In this document: positions 12,201 through 23,420 of the stretch, one piece after another
Layout: the number at the start of each line of letters is the position of its first letter
Position numbering within the stretch: position 1 is the stretch's first letter
NCBI GenBank assembly: GCA_025642065.1
Contig: JAODUP010000347.1
Coordinates: 317,501 to 381,500, forward strand
Direction of reading: 5' to 3'
Length of the DNA: 64,000 nt
From: Paralvinella palmiformis
Lineage: Eukaryota; Annelida; Polychaeta; Terebellida; Alvinellidae
Made by a program: the position numbers and the translations under genes
The notes under the pieces: model-generated
What the model saw: only the letters and a program-made list of their open reading frames with translations
The model's database searches: none
What the model was told of the DNA's origin: nothing

Positions 12201-12944
12201 CATGCCAGACACCAGACCTATTTCGACCCCGATTCCGTATTACACCAATGTAAGAAAGTTATGTTGTTATTGCATGTTTAACTCAATTGGCTTTGGTATG
12301 TATAATGCATAAACTGTGTTGTTGTCCTCTTAAGTGGTCTATCGAAAGTCGTCCCTATTAATTCATTCAATGCTGTGTGATGGATTTATACTCCTGGAGT
12401 CGTTTGTTACTCCGGCAGGTATCCCCATGGGTGACAGAGTTTTCCCTCATATTGAGTAATTAGGTTACATTGATAGGAAAGTTATTAAATGTATAGCTAT
12501 TATAATCCCGACGTGTCATTCGCAGTATCGGAGATCTGCCTGAAATCCGCTGTTCTCGACCATGGGTCAAATAGACCAAGCAGATAAGCGCTTTAATTTA
12601 GATCCCACCACACCTGACTGCATATACTTAGGGACGCTAAATTAGGCGTGGATGAACGATCACTTAGTGATGAACGGTAACGTATGAGGGTTAGCTGTTA
12701 GGTTTGAGTAAATCATAATATTTACTCAGGTTTGAGACGATATTGCTTTCTAGTCCAATAATAATCCATTGTGCAATATTGGTAATTTGTTTTAACTAAA
12801 TCACTTCACTGCTTCCACATGGAGTTGGTGTACATTGCATCACGTGGTCAACAAAGTGTAATGTTGGTTAACACGCTGCGGGCCTATAAAAGGCTCAACT
12901 TTTCACTCAGGTTAGAGAACAACCAGACCACTTGCACGTCTATC

Positions 12945-13941
12945 TATACTGTTCATATAGGTAGGATTTGTTTAGTTATTCGAACGCAGAATGAAGCTCA
13001 GATCAACATCTGCGGTGTCGAAATATCTATATACAGTGCTCCCTCACTTATTGCCACCCCTATATATTGCCAACCCCGCCTATCGCCAACATTTTCTTTG
13101 GAACGGATTTCCTACCATGCTAATTCCCCCTATAAACCGCCCCCACTCCCTCGGATACCGTCACATCATTTTATTCCCAAAAGCAATAATTTTCCTCCAT
13201 ATATCGCCAAAATAAAGGCATTTTACGCGTGGGTACACCTTATCTGATACAATAGATGCTTAAATTTAATTGAATAGTATAATATGTAAGTGAATCTAAA
13301 CACAATTTTGATGACGATATCATAAATATAAGGACAGCAACAGGCATTTAAATGTTGTGGCGGAATACCTCCCCCCTTATTTTGGCGGATTATTTCCCCA
13401 TTCAACACCCCGTATAATGCCACCCCTTTATAATGCCAACTTTTATCAAATTCCCAAGTTAGCATTATATCGAGGGAGCACTGTATATAGGTTTCTTTGG
13501 GACCGTAGAAAATTACTGTTGAATGTTAACTGGGGCGTCAAAGTAGTTATCATATGTATGTAGTAACTCACCACTGAATCACACGCACGTGTTGTTTACT
13601 GCGAGCTGTGGTATCAAATGATATGTTTTTACGTGCTTCCGCTTTTGTACGTAGCCTGCATGTAGCCGCTTTCCCGTGGACGTGACATATTTGTCGCGTA
13701 TATATACGAAAAGCGAATTAGTTGGGCCCCACAAGCTGATCAGTAACCCAGACACATGTATAGGTATGCGTATATATGTATCGATATATAGAGGTGTAGA
13801 AATTTTAGATTTAGATTGATGTATGTATAATTTTATTTTATATTTATATTTAGATAGATGTCTCAAAGGGTATTTAGAGATGATGACGTTCTGAGCCAAT
13901 GCCACTGTATATATATCCTAAAACACACATACATACACGCG

Positions 13942-13972
<31 letters not shown>

Positions 13973-13975
13973 AGA
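12945..13975 (+). repeat. Dispersed repeat unit, copy 1 (interrupted by a MITE)
   Basis: Two halves, 12945-13033 and 13484-13975, form one unit when the MITE between them is removed. Recognisable landmarks are TTATTCGAAC, GGTGTCGAAAT, TGTTGTTTACTGCGAGCTGT, the TTTTTACGTGCTTCCGC block, CGTGACATATTTGTCGCGTA, and a TATCCTAAAACACACA end running into (CG)n(CA)n. Two further copies are at 13996-14450 and 16592-17110. No protein is recognised; class unknown. Confidence 0.7.
13034..13483. mobile_element. Non-autonomous pogo/Tigger-like MITE, 450 bp
   Basis: The ends are CAGTGCTCCCTC (13034-13045) and its exact reverse complement GAGGGAGCACTG (13472-13483), flanked on both sides by TA (13032-13033 and 13484-13485). 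CAGTG-type termini with a TA target duplication fit the pogo/Tigger branch of Tc1/mariner. The interior carries recurring TGCCA/CCCC blocks and no transposase. The homologous repeat at 16645-16665 is uninterrupted (ATATACAGGTTTC), giving an internal empty-site control for the insertion boundaries. Confidence 0.8.
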
Positions 13976-13995
13976 CGCACACGACCTGTCCACAC

Positions 13996-14450
13996 GGTTG
14001 ATATAGGTAGGATTTGTTTAGCTATTCGAACCCAGACTGAAGCTGAGGTCAGCTTCTGTGGTGTCGAAATCTTCTAACATAGAAGCTTCTTTTGAACTGT
14101 AGCAAATTTTTGTTGTATCTAAACTGCGGTGTCAAAGTAGTTGTGTTCTATATGTATTAACTTATCGATGAACTAGATTACTGCGGGCTGTGGTGTCGAA
14201 TGGTACTTTTGTTTTGTATGTACTTCCGCTTTCTGTGCGTGGCCTACATATAGATGCTTCCCTGGGGGCGTGACACATTTTTTCATGTACGAAAAGCAGA
14301 TTAGCTAGGCCTCACCGTCTGATGAGTAGCCCAGACAAATATGTAGGTCTAGGAGTATGCATAGATGTGTGTGGGTGTTGATGTTCTCAGTCGGTGCCAC
14401 CATATATGCATGTATCCTAAACACATACACACACACACACACACACACCA
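13996..14450 (+). repeat. Dispersed repeat unit, copy 2
   Basis: It carries the same ordered landmarks as copy 1 (GATATAGGTAGGATTTGTTT, GGTGTCGAAAT, GCGGGCTGTGGT, ACTTCCGCTTT, GGGGGCGTGACACATTT, GAAAAGCAGATTAGCTAGG, TATCCTAAACACA). It is more diverged and ends in (CA)n then (GA)n. Confidence 0.7.
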
Positions 14451-14910
14451 AGAGATAGAGAGAAAGAGAGAGATGGTTATCTTATACTTGTGACAAACAA
14501 TATCCAGTGTTGTGACATCTACTAAGCCCGTACAATAAGTTATCAGCTGTTTTCAGTCGGTTGAGATAGATGCCACCATACACGTAAATATGACAGGATG
14601 TTACAGAGTGATATCCAATCTTATTTCTAGACATTCAGTGCCGCTGATGAAGATAATCAGAAGATTATTACGTCATAAAGAGAGATAATGATAACACGTC
14701 ATCGTTACACAGCCACAGTAAACCGATCATCGAGTGTACAAATGTACCATGTACAGACAATATGTGTACATTTGATAGGTGTAAAGGCGATTGATATATA
14801 ACCGATAGTCACATAAAATAGTTGTTTATTATGAAATGATATTGTTACTTCCCAATGATAATATCAAACAAAACTGTGTCCAAACGATTCCCGTGCGAAG
14901 GACAGTTCTG

Positions 14911-14917
<7 letters not shown>

Positions 14918-14962
<45 letters not shown>
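14918..14962. repeat. (TA)n microsatellite
   Basis: Uninterrupted TA run. Confidence 0.95.
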
Positions 14963-14965
<3 letters not shown>

Positions 14966-14984
14966 CTACCCATTTGTGCCACTT

Positions 14985-15420
14985 TTAAATCACATAACGT
15001 TATACAAAACGCTTGTCTTGTCTCATTTTGACTAATGTTACCAACTCTGAGACTCAAATCACAAGATTATAAAAGTTACAAAATCGTGGTATGAGAATTG
15101 TACTGGGGTGTCATCACAGAACCCATGTCAACTCTCAAATGGCTTAATTTCGCCAAAGATTCATATTTATTAAGTGCACTTTGATGAATAACATTGTAAA
15201 TGACAAAACACCACAATATCTTAAAAGTGTAACTCCTGGCATATCGCATGTATATAGCCCAAGAGCAAAGAAGTGTAAAAACATTTTTCAAACTCATTTT
15301 CACAATAAATCTTTTCAGTTCACAGACACATCATTGTGAAATAATTTGGCATCTCAAGTCAAACAAACCCCCCAAAAAACAGTAGCTAACTTTAAAAAAA
15401 ACTATGTGTCTCTATAATCG
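14985..15420 (+). pseudogene. LINE reverse-transcriptase C-terminal fragment
   Basis: One + frame reads LQNRGMRIVLGCHHRTHVNS, and another reads NIVNDKTPQYLKSVTPG followed by RAKKCKNIFQTHF. This matches the post-catalytic part of Jockey/CR1-type RTs (LQNRAARIV..., ...YL.SLT...). It has stops and frame changes and is 5'-truncated. Confidence 0.5.
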
Positions 15421-15470
15421 GTAACCTAAGTAAATGAAATGTAGGCGGCGCTCATCACCTTGACCGCCGC

Positions 15471-15638
15471 CAAAGTAGCCCTCGACAGGGGCAAACTTTA
15501 CGGCTCAAGTAGCCCTCCACAGTGGTAAGCTTTACGGCTCAAGTAGCCCTCCACAGGGGTAAGCTTCATGGCTAAAGTAACCCTCCACAAGGGCAAGCTT
15601 TACGGCTCAAGTAGTCCTCCACGGGCGCAAGTTTTAAA
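15471..15638 (+). repeat. 34-bp minisatellite, about 4.7 units
   Basis: The unit reads CAAGTAGCCCTCCACAGGGG followed by TAAGCTTTACGGCT, repeated head to tail with a few substitutions per copy. There are no spacers between units, so it is not a CRISPR array. Confidence 0.85.
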
Positions 15639-15754
15639 GTCCGCACTGAGAGCGACTTTTAAGGTTGTTTTTGGATAAAGTTGGATCAGCGTAACTCGGT
15701 AACAGTCAATGTTAGTTTGATATTATCGACGTTAGTTTATATTTCCTCTTATGA

Positions 15755-15935
15755 GAGTGAGTCAGTAAGTGAGTGAGTAGTATGTTTAGCCTCGCCACTG
15801 GTCACATCTGGGATATATGGGCGAGGGGGTCACTCATTGGGAGAGATCCTACAAACGTAGGTACATTGAGTAGACTCGAACTCAAAGTTTGAGGTTTGCT
15901 GCGCAGCGTTCTAATCACTGGCCTATTGGAGGGTA
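15755..15935 (-). repeat. tRNA-derived SINE (family B), minus orientation
   Basis: The plus strand shows TTTAGCCTCGCCACTGGTCA, GGCGAGGGGGTCACTC, GATCCTACAAACGTAGGTAC, GACTCGAACTCA and GCGTTCTAATCACTGGCC, read in reverse as a tRNA-like head. The layout matches 7985-8155 and 27127-27270. Confidence 0.5.
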
Positions 15936-16591
15936 TCTAAGAACAAAACTGACTATAAATTATGACCAAATCTTTCAATAATTAATTTGTATTATACTGT
16001 TCTTGTTTGTTGTTTCCGGTTATGTTATAGTACATCTAGCAAGTTCGAAGGTGTTACGTTGCTATGGGTAAAAGAATCCCGGTGTTAAGATATCTTATGT
16101 TGTGGATGTATGTATGGTTTACGTTGATAACATTAAACTATATCAAATAAACAAAGATGAACTGAACAGTATAATACACGTGTTAAACGATATCATACGC
16201 TTAATGTTGACTAAATCCGGAAACTCAATGATTTAAAAAGAATTGTTCATAGTTCATGGATAATAAATACAAAAGAAGGAATCCACAGTTCGAATTGGTA
16301 CAATCTTGGTACGAACTGATATGATGTTGCTACGAATTATTTTGGATAGGAAACAACTTGGACTAGGACACTTCGGATTAGCTCCAATCGGGACGTTTTG
16401 AATAAGTCTTTTTTTCAAGGGAGGACTTTTTTGTCACCGTAGTTGGATACCCCCCGTAAATGTTTCATCGGTTAAATACTTATTATCTTATTACATTGTC
16501 TTATTATCACTTTATGATAAAAATAAATAAAGCCATTTGCGGTTGACAATAACAGAGAATGGTGGTGAACAAAGGATTGACTAGAGAATGT

Positions 16592-17083
16592 TTTTAGTTA
16601 TCCGAACCTAGAATAAAGCTGAGGTCAGCATCTGAGGTGTCGAAATTTTTATATACAGGTTTCTTTTGGACCACAGAAAATTACCGTTGAATGTAAACTG
16701 TGGTGTCAAAATAGTTTATGATATGTATGTAGCAAGTCACCATTGAACCACACGCACGTGTTGTTTGTTGCGAGCTGTGGTATCAAATGGTATGTTTTTA
16801 CGTGCTTCCGCTTTTTGTACGTAGCCTGCATGTAGCCGCTTTCCTGTGGGCGTGACATATTTGTCGCGTACGAAAAGCGAATTAGCTGGTTCCCACAGGC
16901 TGATGAGTAGACCAGACACATGCTTAGGTATACGCACACATTTATCAATATGTGGAGGTATTGAACATTTAATATTTAGATTAATGTATGTATAGTTGTA
17001 TTTAGATTTATGGAGGTAGGTTTCGAAGGATGTTTAGATATGTTGATGCTCTGTGCCTGTTGCCTCTTACTATGTACCCTAAA

Positions 17084-17114
<31 letters not shown>

Positions 17115-17115
17115 T
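16592..17115 (+). repeat. Dispersed repeat unit, copy 3 (uninterrupted)
   Basis: This is the closest relative of copy 1. It contains the intact stretch at 16645-16665 where copy 1 has the pogo-like MITE, and it ends in CCCTAAAACACACA followed by (CA)n. Confidence 0.7.
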
Positions 17116-17784
17116 GCCCCCTCTCTCTCTCGCACACACATACACATGTACGCACACACGGACGCACGCACACAGATAGATAGACAGTTATGCATAGATA
17201 AAAGAATGAGAGATCTTTTTATAGGCAGCCATTTCGCTGAGATTAAAAAGAAGCCATTGCTAATTAACGTCTACCTATCAGTGCCTATCAATAGATATCA
17301 GGAGCTATTATTCCAGTTATCACACATAAAACGCAAGGTTAATTAGTTCGATTTTAGTAGACTCACAATGTAGGGGTAAGGGGGGGGGGGTATTTGAATG
17401 GGAGAGAGATGCATTTGTAGAAAAGGGTCGAACGAGTCAGTGCTTAAAACTATGGACAGGACGTAATTTCAGAAGTCCACAGGACTGTTATATACGGATT
17501 CAGAGCTGATGATCTGGATACTTTAGACCTTTGTTAAAACTATCAGCACACCACAGTTTATGGATCTGTACCTTTCCAGTGCCATCATCAACCCTTTTTG
17601 TTTTGAATTATTAATTATCAGAGTTTAATACACCAGATAGACTTTTGTGGGTTAGCGAACAGCCAGTGGGCGGGATTGAATCGAGATTGTTAATATAATA
17701 ATAAGTCGACATTTCAATACTGTGCCACCATATCGTATATAATAGTACCGTATCAAGATAGCATCTGTCAGGTGTCCGCTACAA

Positions 17785-17945
17785 ATATTCAAACAAACAG
17801 ATAGACAGACATACAGATAGATAGATAGAGAGATAGACAAAGACAGACAGACAGACAGAGAAAGACAAACAGACAGAAAGACAGACAGAGATATAGACCG
17901 ACAGACAGTTTTCAGACAGACAGACAGACAAATAGTCAGACAGTT
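17785..17945. repeat. (GACA)n/(GATA)n microsatellite tract
   Basis: Imperfect GACA, GATA and AGAC tetranucleotides with short interruptions. Confidence 0.9.
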
Positions 17946-17949
17946 GGTT

Positions 17950-18110
17950 GTAATAATAATAATAATATTAATAATACTAATACTATAAAAATAATAATAA
18001 TAGTATTTTATAAAGTGCTTTATTCAGCTTGAATTGCTCCAAGGTGCTTTACATTTAAAACATAATTAAAACAAGTTCATATAGCACAAACACATTTTAT
18101 ACATAAATAA
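17950..18110. repeat. Fragment of a dispersed repeat with a TATAAAGTGCTTTA end
   Basis: An AAT-rich tail is followed by TATTTTATAAAGTGCTTTAT and GCTCCAAGGTGCTTTACATT. This is typical of the 3' ends of certain invertebrate LINE/SINE families. No coding part is seen. Confidence 0.4.
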
Positions 18111-18149
18111 ACTGTCTTTTGATCTACAAAAGAATATTGATCTAATGAA

Positions 18150-18335
18150 TCTAGGACGTTTTTGCAAACGGATGTTTTGGTCCGGACGCTTTGACCTATG
18201 TTATTTTGGCCTATGTCACTTTGGTCAGTTATTTTTTTCTTCAAAATGCCCTAGGCCAGAATGCCCTAGGCCAAAACGTCCATTGGCCAAAACGTCCGTT
18301 GGTCGAAACGTCCGTAGGTCGAAACCTTCGTCAAC
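18150..18335. mobile_element. Palindromic MITE-like element built from short 'GGACGTTTTGGCC' units
   Basis: The left arm carries GACGTTTT, CGGATGTTTTGG, CGGACGCTTTGACCTATG, TTTTGGCCTATG and CACTTTGG. The right arm carries the complementary series CCTAGGCCA, CCAAAACGTCC, CATTGGCCAAAACGTCC, GTTGGTCGAAACGTCC and GTAGGTCGAAAC. The arms are inverted relative to each other around an AT-rich centre near 18230. There is no transposase. The precise ends are uncertain. Confidence 0.6.
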
Positions 18336-18519
18336 CGATCTAAGGCAAGATAAGTAAACCCAAAACCTCATATCCAGCCTCAGATGAATGCTCTATAAAC
18401 ATTCATCTGCCATTCTGGAGATTTGTGAAGCCAGACCTAACACTGAAACGGCATAAAACAACATTATTACAGGAGAAGCCGCAATGTAAACACACGGCTA
18501 ACTGGAAGTTCAAATCATA

Positions 18520-18546
18520 ATAGTAGTAGTAGTAGTAGTAGTAGTG
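18520..18546. repeat. (AGT)n microsatellite
   Basis: About nine AGT/TAG units. Confidence 0.85.
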
Positions 18547-18841
18547 TAGAGGTCAATGGCTTAAGTAGTATCAGGAAATAGTAATCTTAGTAGAGTAGTG
18601 TGTTAGAGGAAATATAAAGAATTATGATTGTTGTTATCGTTGTTGTTAGAATTTTGTATGATGTCGTTGTTATTTTAAAATTCTTTTTATGTGAAATTTT
18701 ACCATTAATATTACAGTTGCTGTTGTTGTTAATACTATGATTATACCATTATTTATATTTTGATAATTGTTGTTGGTGTTTCGCCCCCCCCCCTCCTCCC
18801 AGTTAATCCCTTTCTATATGTTCCAAAGTTATTTTAGTGGT

Positions 18842-18995
18842 TGTTAATGTTGCTATAATTATTGTTCTTTTTAATGTTGCTATACTTATTGTTAATGTTT
18901 CTATCATTATTGTTCTTGTTAATGTTATATTATAATTGTTCTTATTAATGTTGCTATTACTGTTGTTCTTGTTAATGTTGCTATCGATATTGCGG
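18842..18995. repeat. Imperfect minisatellite based on TTGTTCTTGTTAATGTTGCT
   Basis: Repeats of about 36 bp combine 'AATGTTGCTAT' with 'ATTATTGTTCTT', four to five times and diverged. Confidence 0.65.
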
Positions 18996-18999
18996 CTAT

Positions 19000-21900
19000 A
19001 GTCGTTATGCTGGCTGTAGTGAGTAATCCTTCGATATCAGTTGCTGTCACGTGACAAAATATGGAGGCCACGTGATCTTTCTAATTTGTTATTTTCCTGT
19101 CACTGTTATGAGCTTTTTCACAGAAACCTAAAGCTAGGAGTGTCTAAATAGTAAAATATTCACGAACAAAAAATTATATCTTGGCGCTTCCCTAACTTTG
19201 AATAATATATTGGGGTATGAATACTACAAAAATTGAATTTTATTTTAACGCTTTAGAAAAACTACACAGGTTTTAATGTGTAGTACATGCATTTTGTAAT
19301 AATATTAGATCATTTATGAAAACAGTTAATCTTTGCTAATTTAATGTTTTCAAGTCTATTGAATTTTATTAACTGATATAATATACGTTAAAAAATGTTT
19401 AGAGGGCCAATGATCACATATTTGAACGAAACGTTGGAAAGGCAACGTTAAATATCTGTATTGCACACAATCCTAATTTTAGGACATTGAAATACACCAT
19501 TTCATTTTATTAATAAGTCCTTTATTATCTTAAACTAAGCAGAGACATCATACTGAAAAGAATACATGATCTTTGTTATTGGTATACTTCACCCGTCTTC
19601 GTGTTTGAACATATTTTCGGAGTGGAAATGTTTTGGACATAATCATGTATACTTTGTGTGTATGCACTACTGGAGGAAAAGGGTATTGCTACCATCTACA
19701 TAACAAAGATAATAGACTTATCTACCTAAAATGTAGAATCGTAGATGAAAATTAATCATCTTCTATAGATGAACAGAAACATGATTTCATTTAGAAACTA
19801 GCATCGATTGCGCTGTTTTCTGTTCGTAATGTGTAATGTGCAAGAACTGAAGTAGAGCCGTTATATTATGGGCTCAATAAATATGATATTTTTCCCTAAT
19901 GCCACCTGCTTCTCTCCTACTTCTCACCGATGCATGAAAATAAAACCTGGAAACAAATATGTCCAAATATTTGTCCACTCCGAAAAGAATGTCCACAATG
20001 TAATTGCCAACAAATATTGCTGGTGTATTTCAGCGTATTAATATTTAACCTATCTACTTCAAATCAGTTTAGCAATTCAAACATAAAATGTCCAAAGTGA
20101 CTCTCATATACCACTTTCATTTTTTGTTTGTTTGTTATTAATATACATTTACATTTTGAATTTAAACATATGCACTCATGATGCATATTCATAACACTGG
20201 TATGTAATTCACATATTATCGCATCATTAATAAGAATATGAAGGTCATTGCTTAATAAGTTAGCCAGAAAACTAGCCGTATTGTCTTGTGGCCAAGGCTT
20301 CGGACTGGACAATTCCCGAGAAATACTGGTATTGCACAAGAACACAACAAAACTAAATTAAAAGGAGTTTTTATTTTATATGTATAATAGGCGACACAGG
20401 AAGCTCACTTTGTAGATCTGATTGTTCGGAAGACCGTTCAAATTGTGTTCTTCGGCGCCCCAAAAGGAAAACGTTTCGGAGTGGACAGTTTTGGTCGGTC
20501 ACACGTAGTAAGTATCCTGCTGTTCTATGTGGTGGGCTTCCCTGGAAAAAATTGTTAAGGAGTATATCAAGCAGAACGATTTAAAACTAAGTTGATTTCT
20601 TCTTCAAATATTGAAAATTCTGGAACCTACAGCATGGAATTTCGTAGTGGACATTTTGGAAGGACACGGATATGACAAATTAATAAGCCGTGTATACATA
20701 CAAAACAACCGGACAAGACTTGTCACTATTCATTGAAAGCGAAACAAATCACCTCATTTGTGTTTTAAATTTTGTATTGCCATTGTAACAAAATAATATT
20801 TCTAGTGGGACAGGGAGTTTTGTCCAAGTTTGTTTTATGAAACACTTCAGACATCTGTAAGATAATAACTGTTAACACTCTCGATCCATTTTTTTGCACC
20901 TACCGTCCAATATTCTTTTGTAATGGACATAGATTACGTCACGGTGCTGTTGACATATAAATAGCCATTAAATAAGCATAATGAATATAATACAGTGCTC
21001 TAGGTTACCATGAAAAGCCGTTATGCCCACATCGGGCTAAATAGTTCAGACGCAGACGGAAATGAACGATGAAAAGGCACTTATAATTATCCTGGGAGTT
21101 GAATCCCCCCCCCCCCAATTTTGTCTTGGAGATCTACTGTTATAGCTGAGCCATCAGTTCGAACAACAAAGACGCTTTAAGACCACGTGCTCGATGTCAA
21201 CAACAACGTTACAAGTTACACTCCAGTGTGTTAAGTACAGGTGTTTATGTGTGGATGGCTGGCGCCGCCGGCACTAACAATATGACGGAAGTGTGAAGAT
21301 AAGTGGCGCTGGGAGTGTGGGATCGCTAAACAATTAGTGAGGACACCGGGGATCGCTAAGTAATCCCACGGGTTATGCCGAAGCAGCGCTACCTAGTGTC
21401 AGAAGGTAAAAGCCCTTTAGTTGGGTGGCCGTTGATGGCTGGTGGCTCCCCGAGCGGCTTCTTCCGAGCATAAACTCCCCGCAAATATGGCTCACACGTA
21501 GAGGTACACACGCACGCACGCACGCAGTAGGAAACCAGGAATCGGCAAATTTAACGGAACACTTTTCATCGCTCTCACCAAGAACCTTGTCCAGTTTCAC
21601 GACACGGTTCCTTTCTAGTAGAAATTAGCTAATTTATTTTGAACTTTTGCCGAATGCATAAATAACGTATTTATCGTTTATCGTCATTAAAGTAAGAGCT
21701 TAATTTACTGTTATCGTACTCACTCACATCAAGATAAGCGCCGACACAGCGCTCGCTGCGGAAGAGTCTAATATAATCTGAGAGACACTTTTAGCATGAA
21801 GTGTGTAGTCGATTTTGAACGTGATATTCCTCCTTTTGTTCTTCATTAATAGTTTATTTGTAGTAGAAACCAGACGACGCATCTTCTTAGCGCGTCTTCG

Positions 21901-22820
21901 CCCTAAAACACTACCTGGCTCATGTAATACAAACACATTTGTTACGTAAAAATATTTTATGATATAAAATTTACACTTTTTATATAATAAATAAACTGGT
22001 TTCTAGATATTTTATATTCTATTATGCACTGGTTTAAAGATATTTTAAATTCTATTACACATTAATTTATAGATATTGTGTATAGGCAATAAAAAAAATC
22101 CGGTTTTAAGAGCCTTACAAAACATTACTTTATTTGCTTCAAGCTTAATAGGAATAGGCGACTTATTCCGTAGCCTGAGAGCTGATGCACGGAAAGATTC
22201 CTTTCCATAAATTGCTGCGTGCCCTTTTTTTGGCACTTACAGATATATCTAATCCGCTCCTCTATTCCTAAAAACTACCTGATATAAGTATAGCAAGATG
22301 TCATATAATATTACTGTTTTCCTGGTCATCATTATATGTACACTGGTATGCTAACTGGACCGATCCGCCTGGAAAGGCTATGAAGTGAAATGAAATATTA
22401 TCCACCTTTACGATACGGCTCGACCGGGGTCAGAACTCTGGTGCTAAAGGTCTGTACTCAGTCGCACTACCATTTTGGTGATGCAAACGCCATAAGTTTG
22501 ATGAAATGAAAATCAATATCACAGCCATTAGTTCACATCTGACCTTCTTCTCCAAGTGCCAGATGTTTTTATTCTTACTATAGATTCTCCAGTGAACAGA
22601 TGACAGTATTTCAAAATATACGTTTATGAAATATGATATAGTGACCGTGACATATTTATGGCATATTGAGAAGATATCGATCTGATCGTAATTTTGGTTA
22701 CGACAATAATCAGCATTGAATGTTTCCAGCTTACGTTATGACGAGTTGACTGAGTGCCGAGGCGAATGTTAGAAACTGAATTAGCCACGAGTCAAATAAC
22801 TAGGAAAGATGGACAATAGA
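19000..22820. other. Intergenic DNA, no gene recognised
   Basis: No domain-bearing frame or exon pair is visible. Two CACGTG E-boxes about 20 bases apart lie near 19048-19075, and 21240-21500 is slightly GC-richer. Neither supports a gene call. Confidence 0.5.
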
Positions 22821-22821
22821 A

Positions 22822-22825
<4 letters not shown>

Positions 22826-22883
<58 letters not shown>
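22826..22883. repeat. (CA)n microsatellite
   Basis: Long uninterrupted CA run. Confidence 0.95.
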
Positions 22884-23116
22884 CACTTTAATTGGAAAAC
22901 GAGTGTCTGGTGAGGGGGGGGGGCTTCGTTTGTTTTTCAGTAGATATATGACTTCGAATATATTCCATTAATGACTAAATTCTTATATTGGTAATTAAAA
23001 AGCTACTTTTTTAGATGTAAATTTATTTTTATATTTCAAGAAGAAAATAAAAACATTACAAATATTTTTTTAAATATTTTTCCCCACAATTCCAATTTAC
23101 TATTTGCCCACATACT

Positions 23117-23420
23117 TCTAGCACCTGAGTTCAAACCTCGGTTGGGCTATGTCTGAAGAGTGTTTTATCCTTCAGTTCGCCTCATCAACCCTTTTAGCCT
23201 ATGATTTGCACAAAGGTGGCCTTACGACAACAATATTTAGCTTTATATATACATGTGTATATCCTTCTCCAACAAACATAATTCATTTCACAAAAGTCAA
23301 GTTCCAAAGACCCAGAAGATCGCAAGAGTAGGATGGCAAAGTGGTACTCTAACTGGCTATAGAATGCTCGGGTTCGAATCTAGGCCTAAGTCTGAAGAGT
23401 GTTGACATGGTTTATCTAAC
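23117..23420 (+). repeat. Two diverged SINE family A fragments
   Basis: 23117-23225 has GAGTTCAAACCTCGG (B box), TCTGAAGAGTGTTTTATC and TGCACAAAGGTGGCC. 23325-23415 has a second tRNA-like head with GGTTCGAATCTAGGCC followed by TCTGAAGAGTGTT. Both are truncated. Confidence 0.5.

Noticed and set aside
12819..13247. 142-codon open frame on the + strand
   Set aside because: It runs from repeat sequence across the 5' end of the pogo-like MITE, so it is a chimera of unrelated non-coding DNA.
15471..15638. CRISPR-like direct repeats
   Set aside because: The 34-bp units are contiguous without spacers, and the DNA is eukaryotic.
21373..21628. Overlapping frames of 67-75 codons in a GC-richer stretch
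   Set aside because: No domain or splice context, and frames are equally open on both strands. GC content alone does not support a gene.
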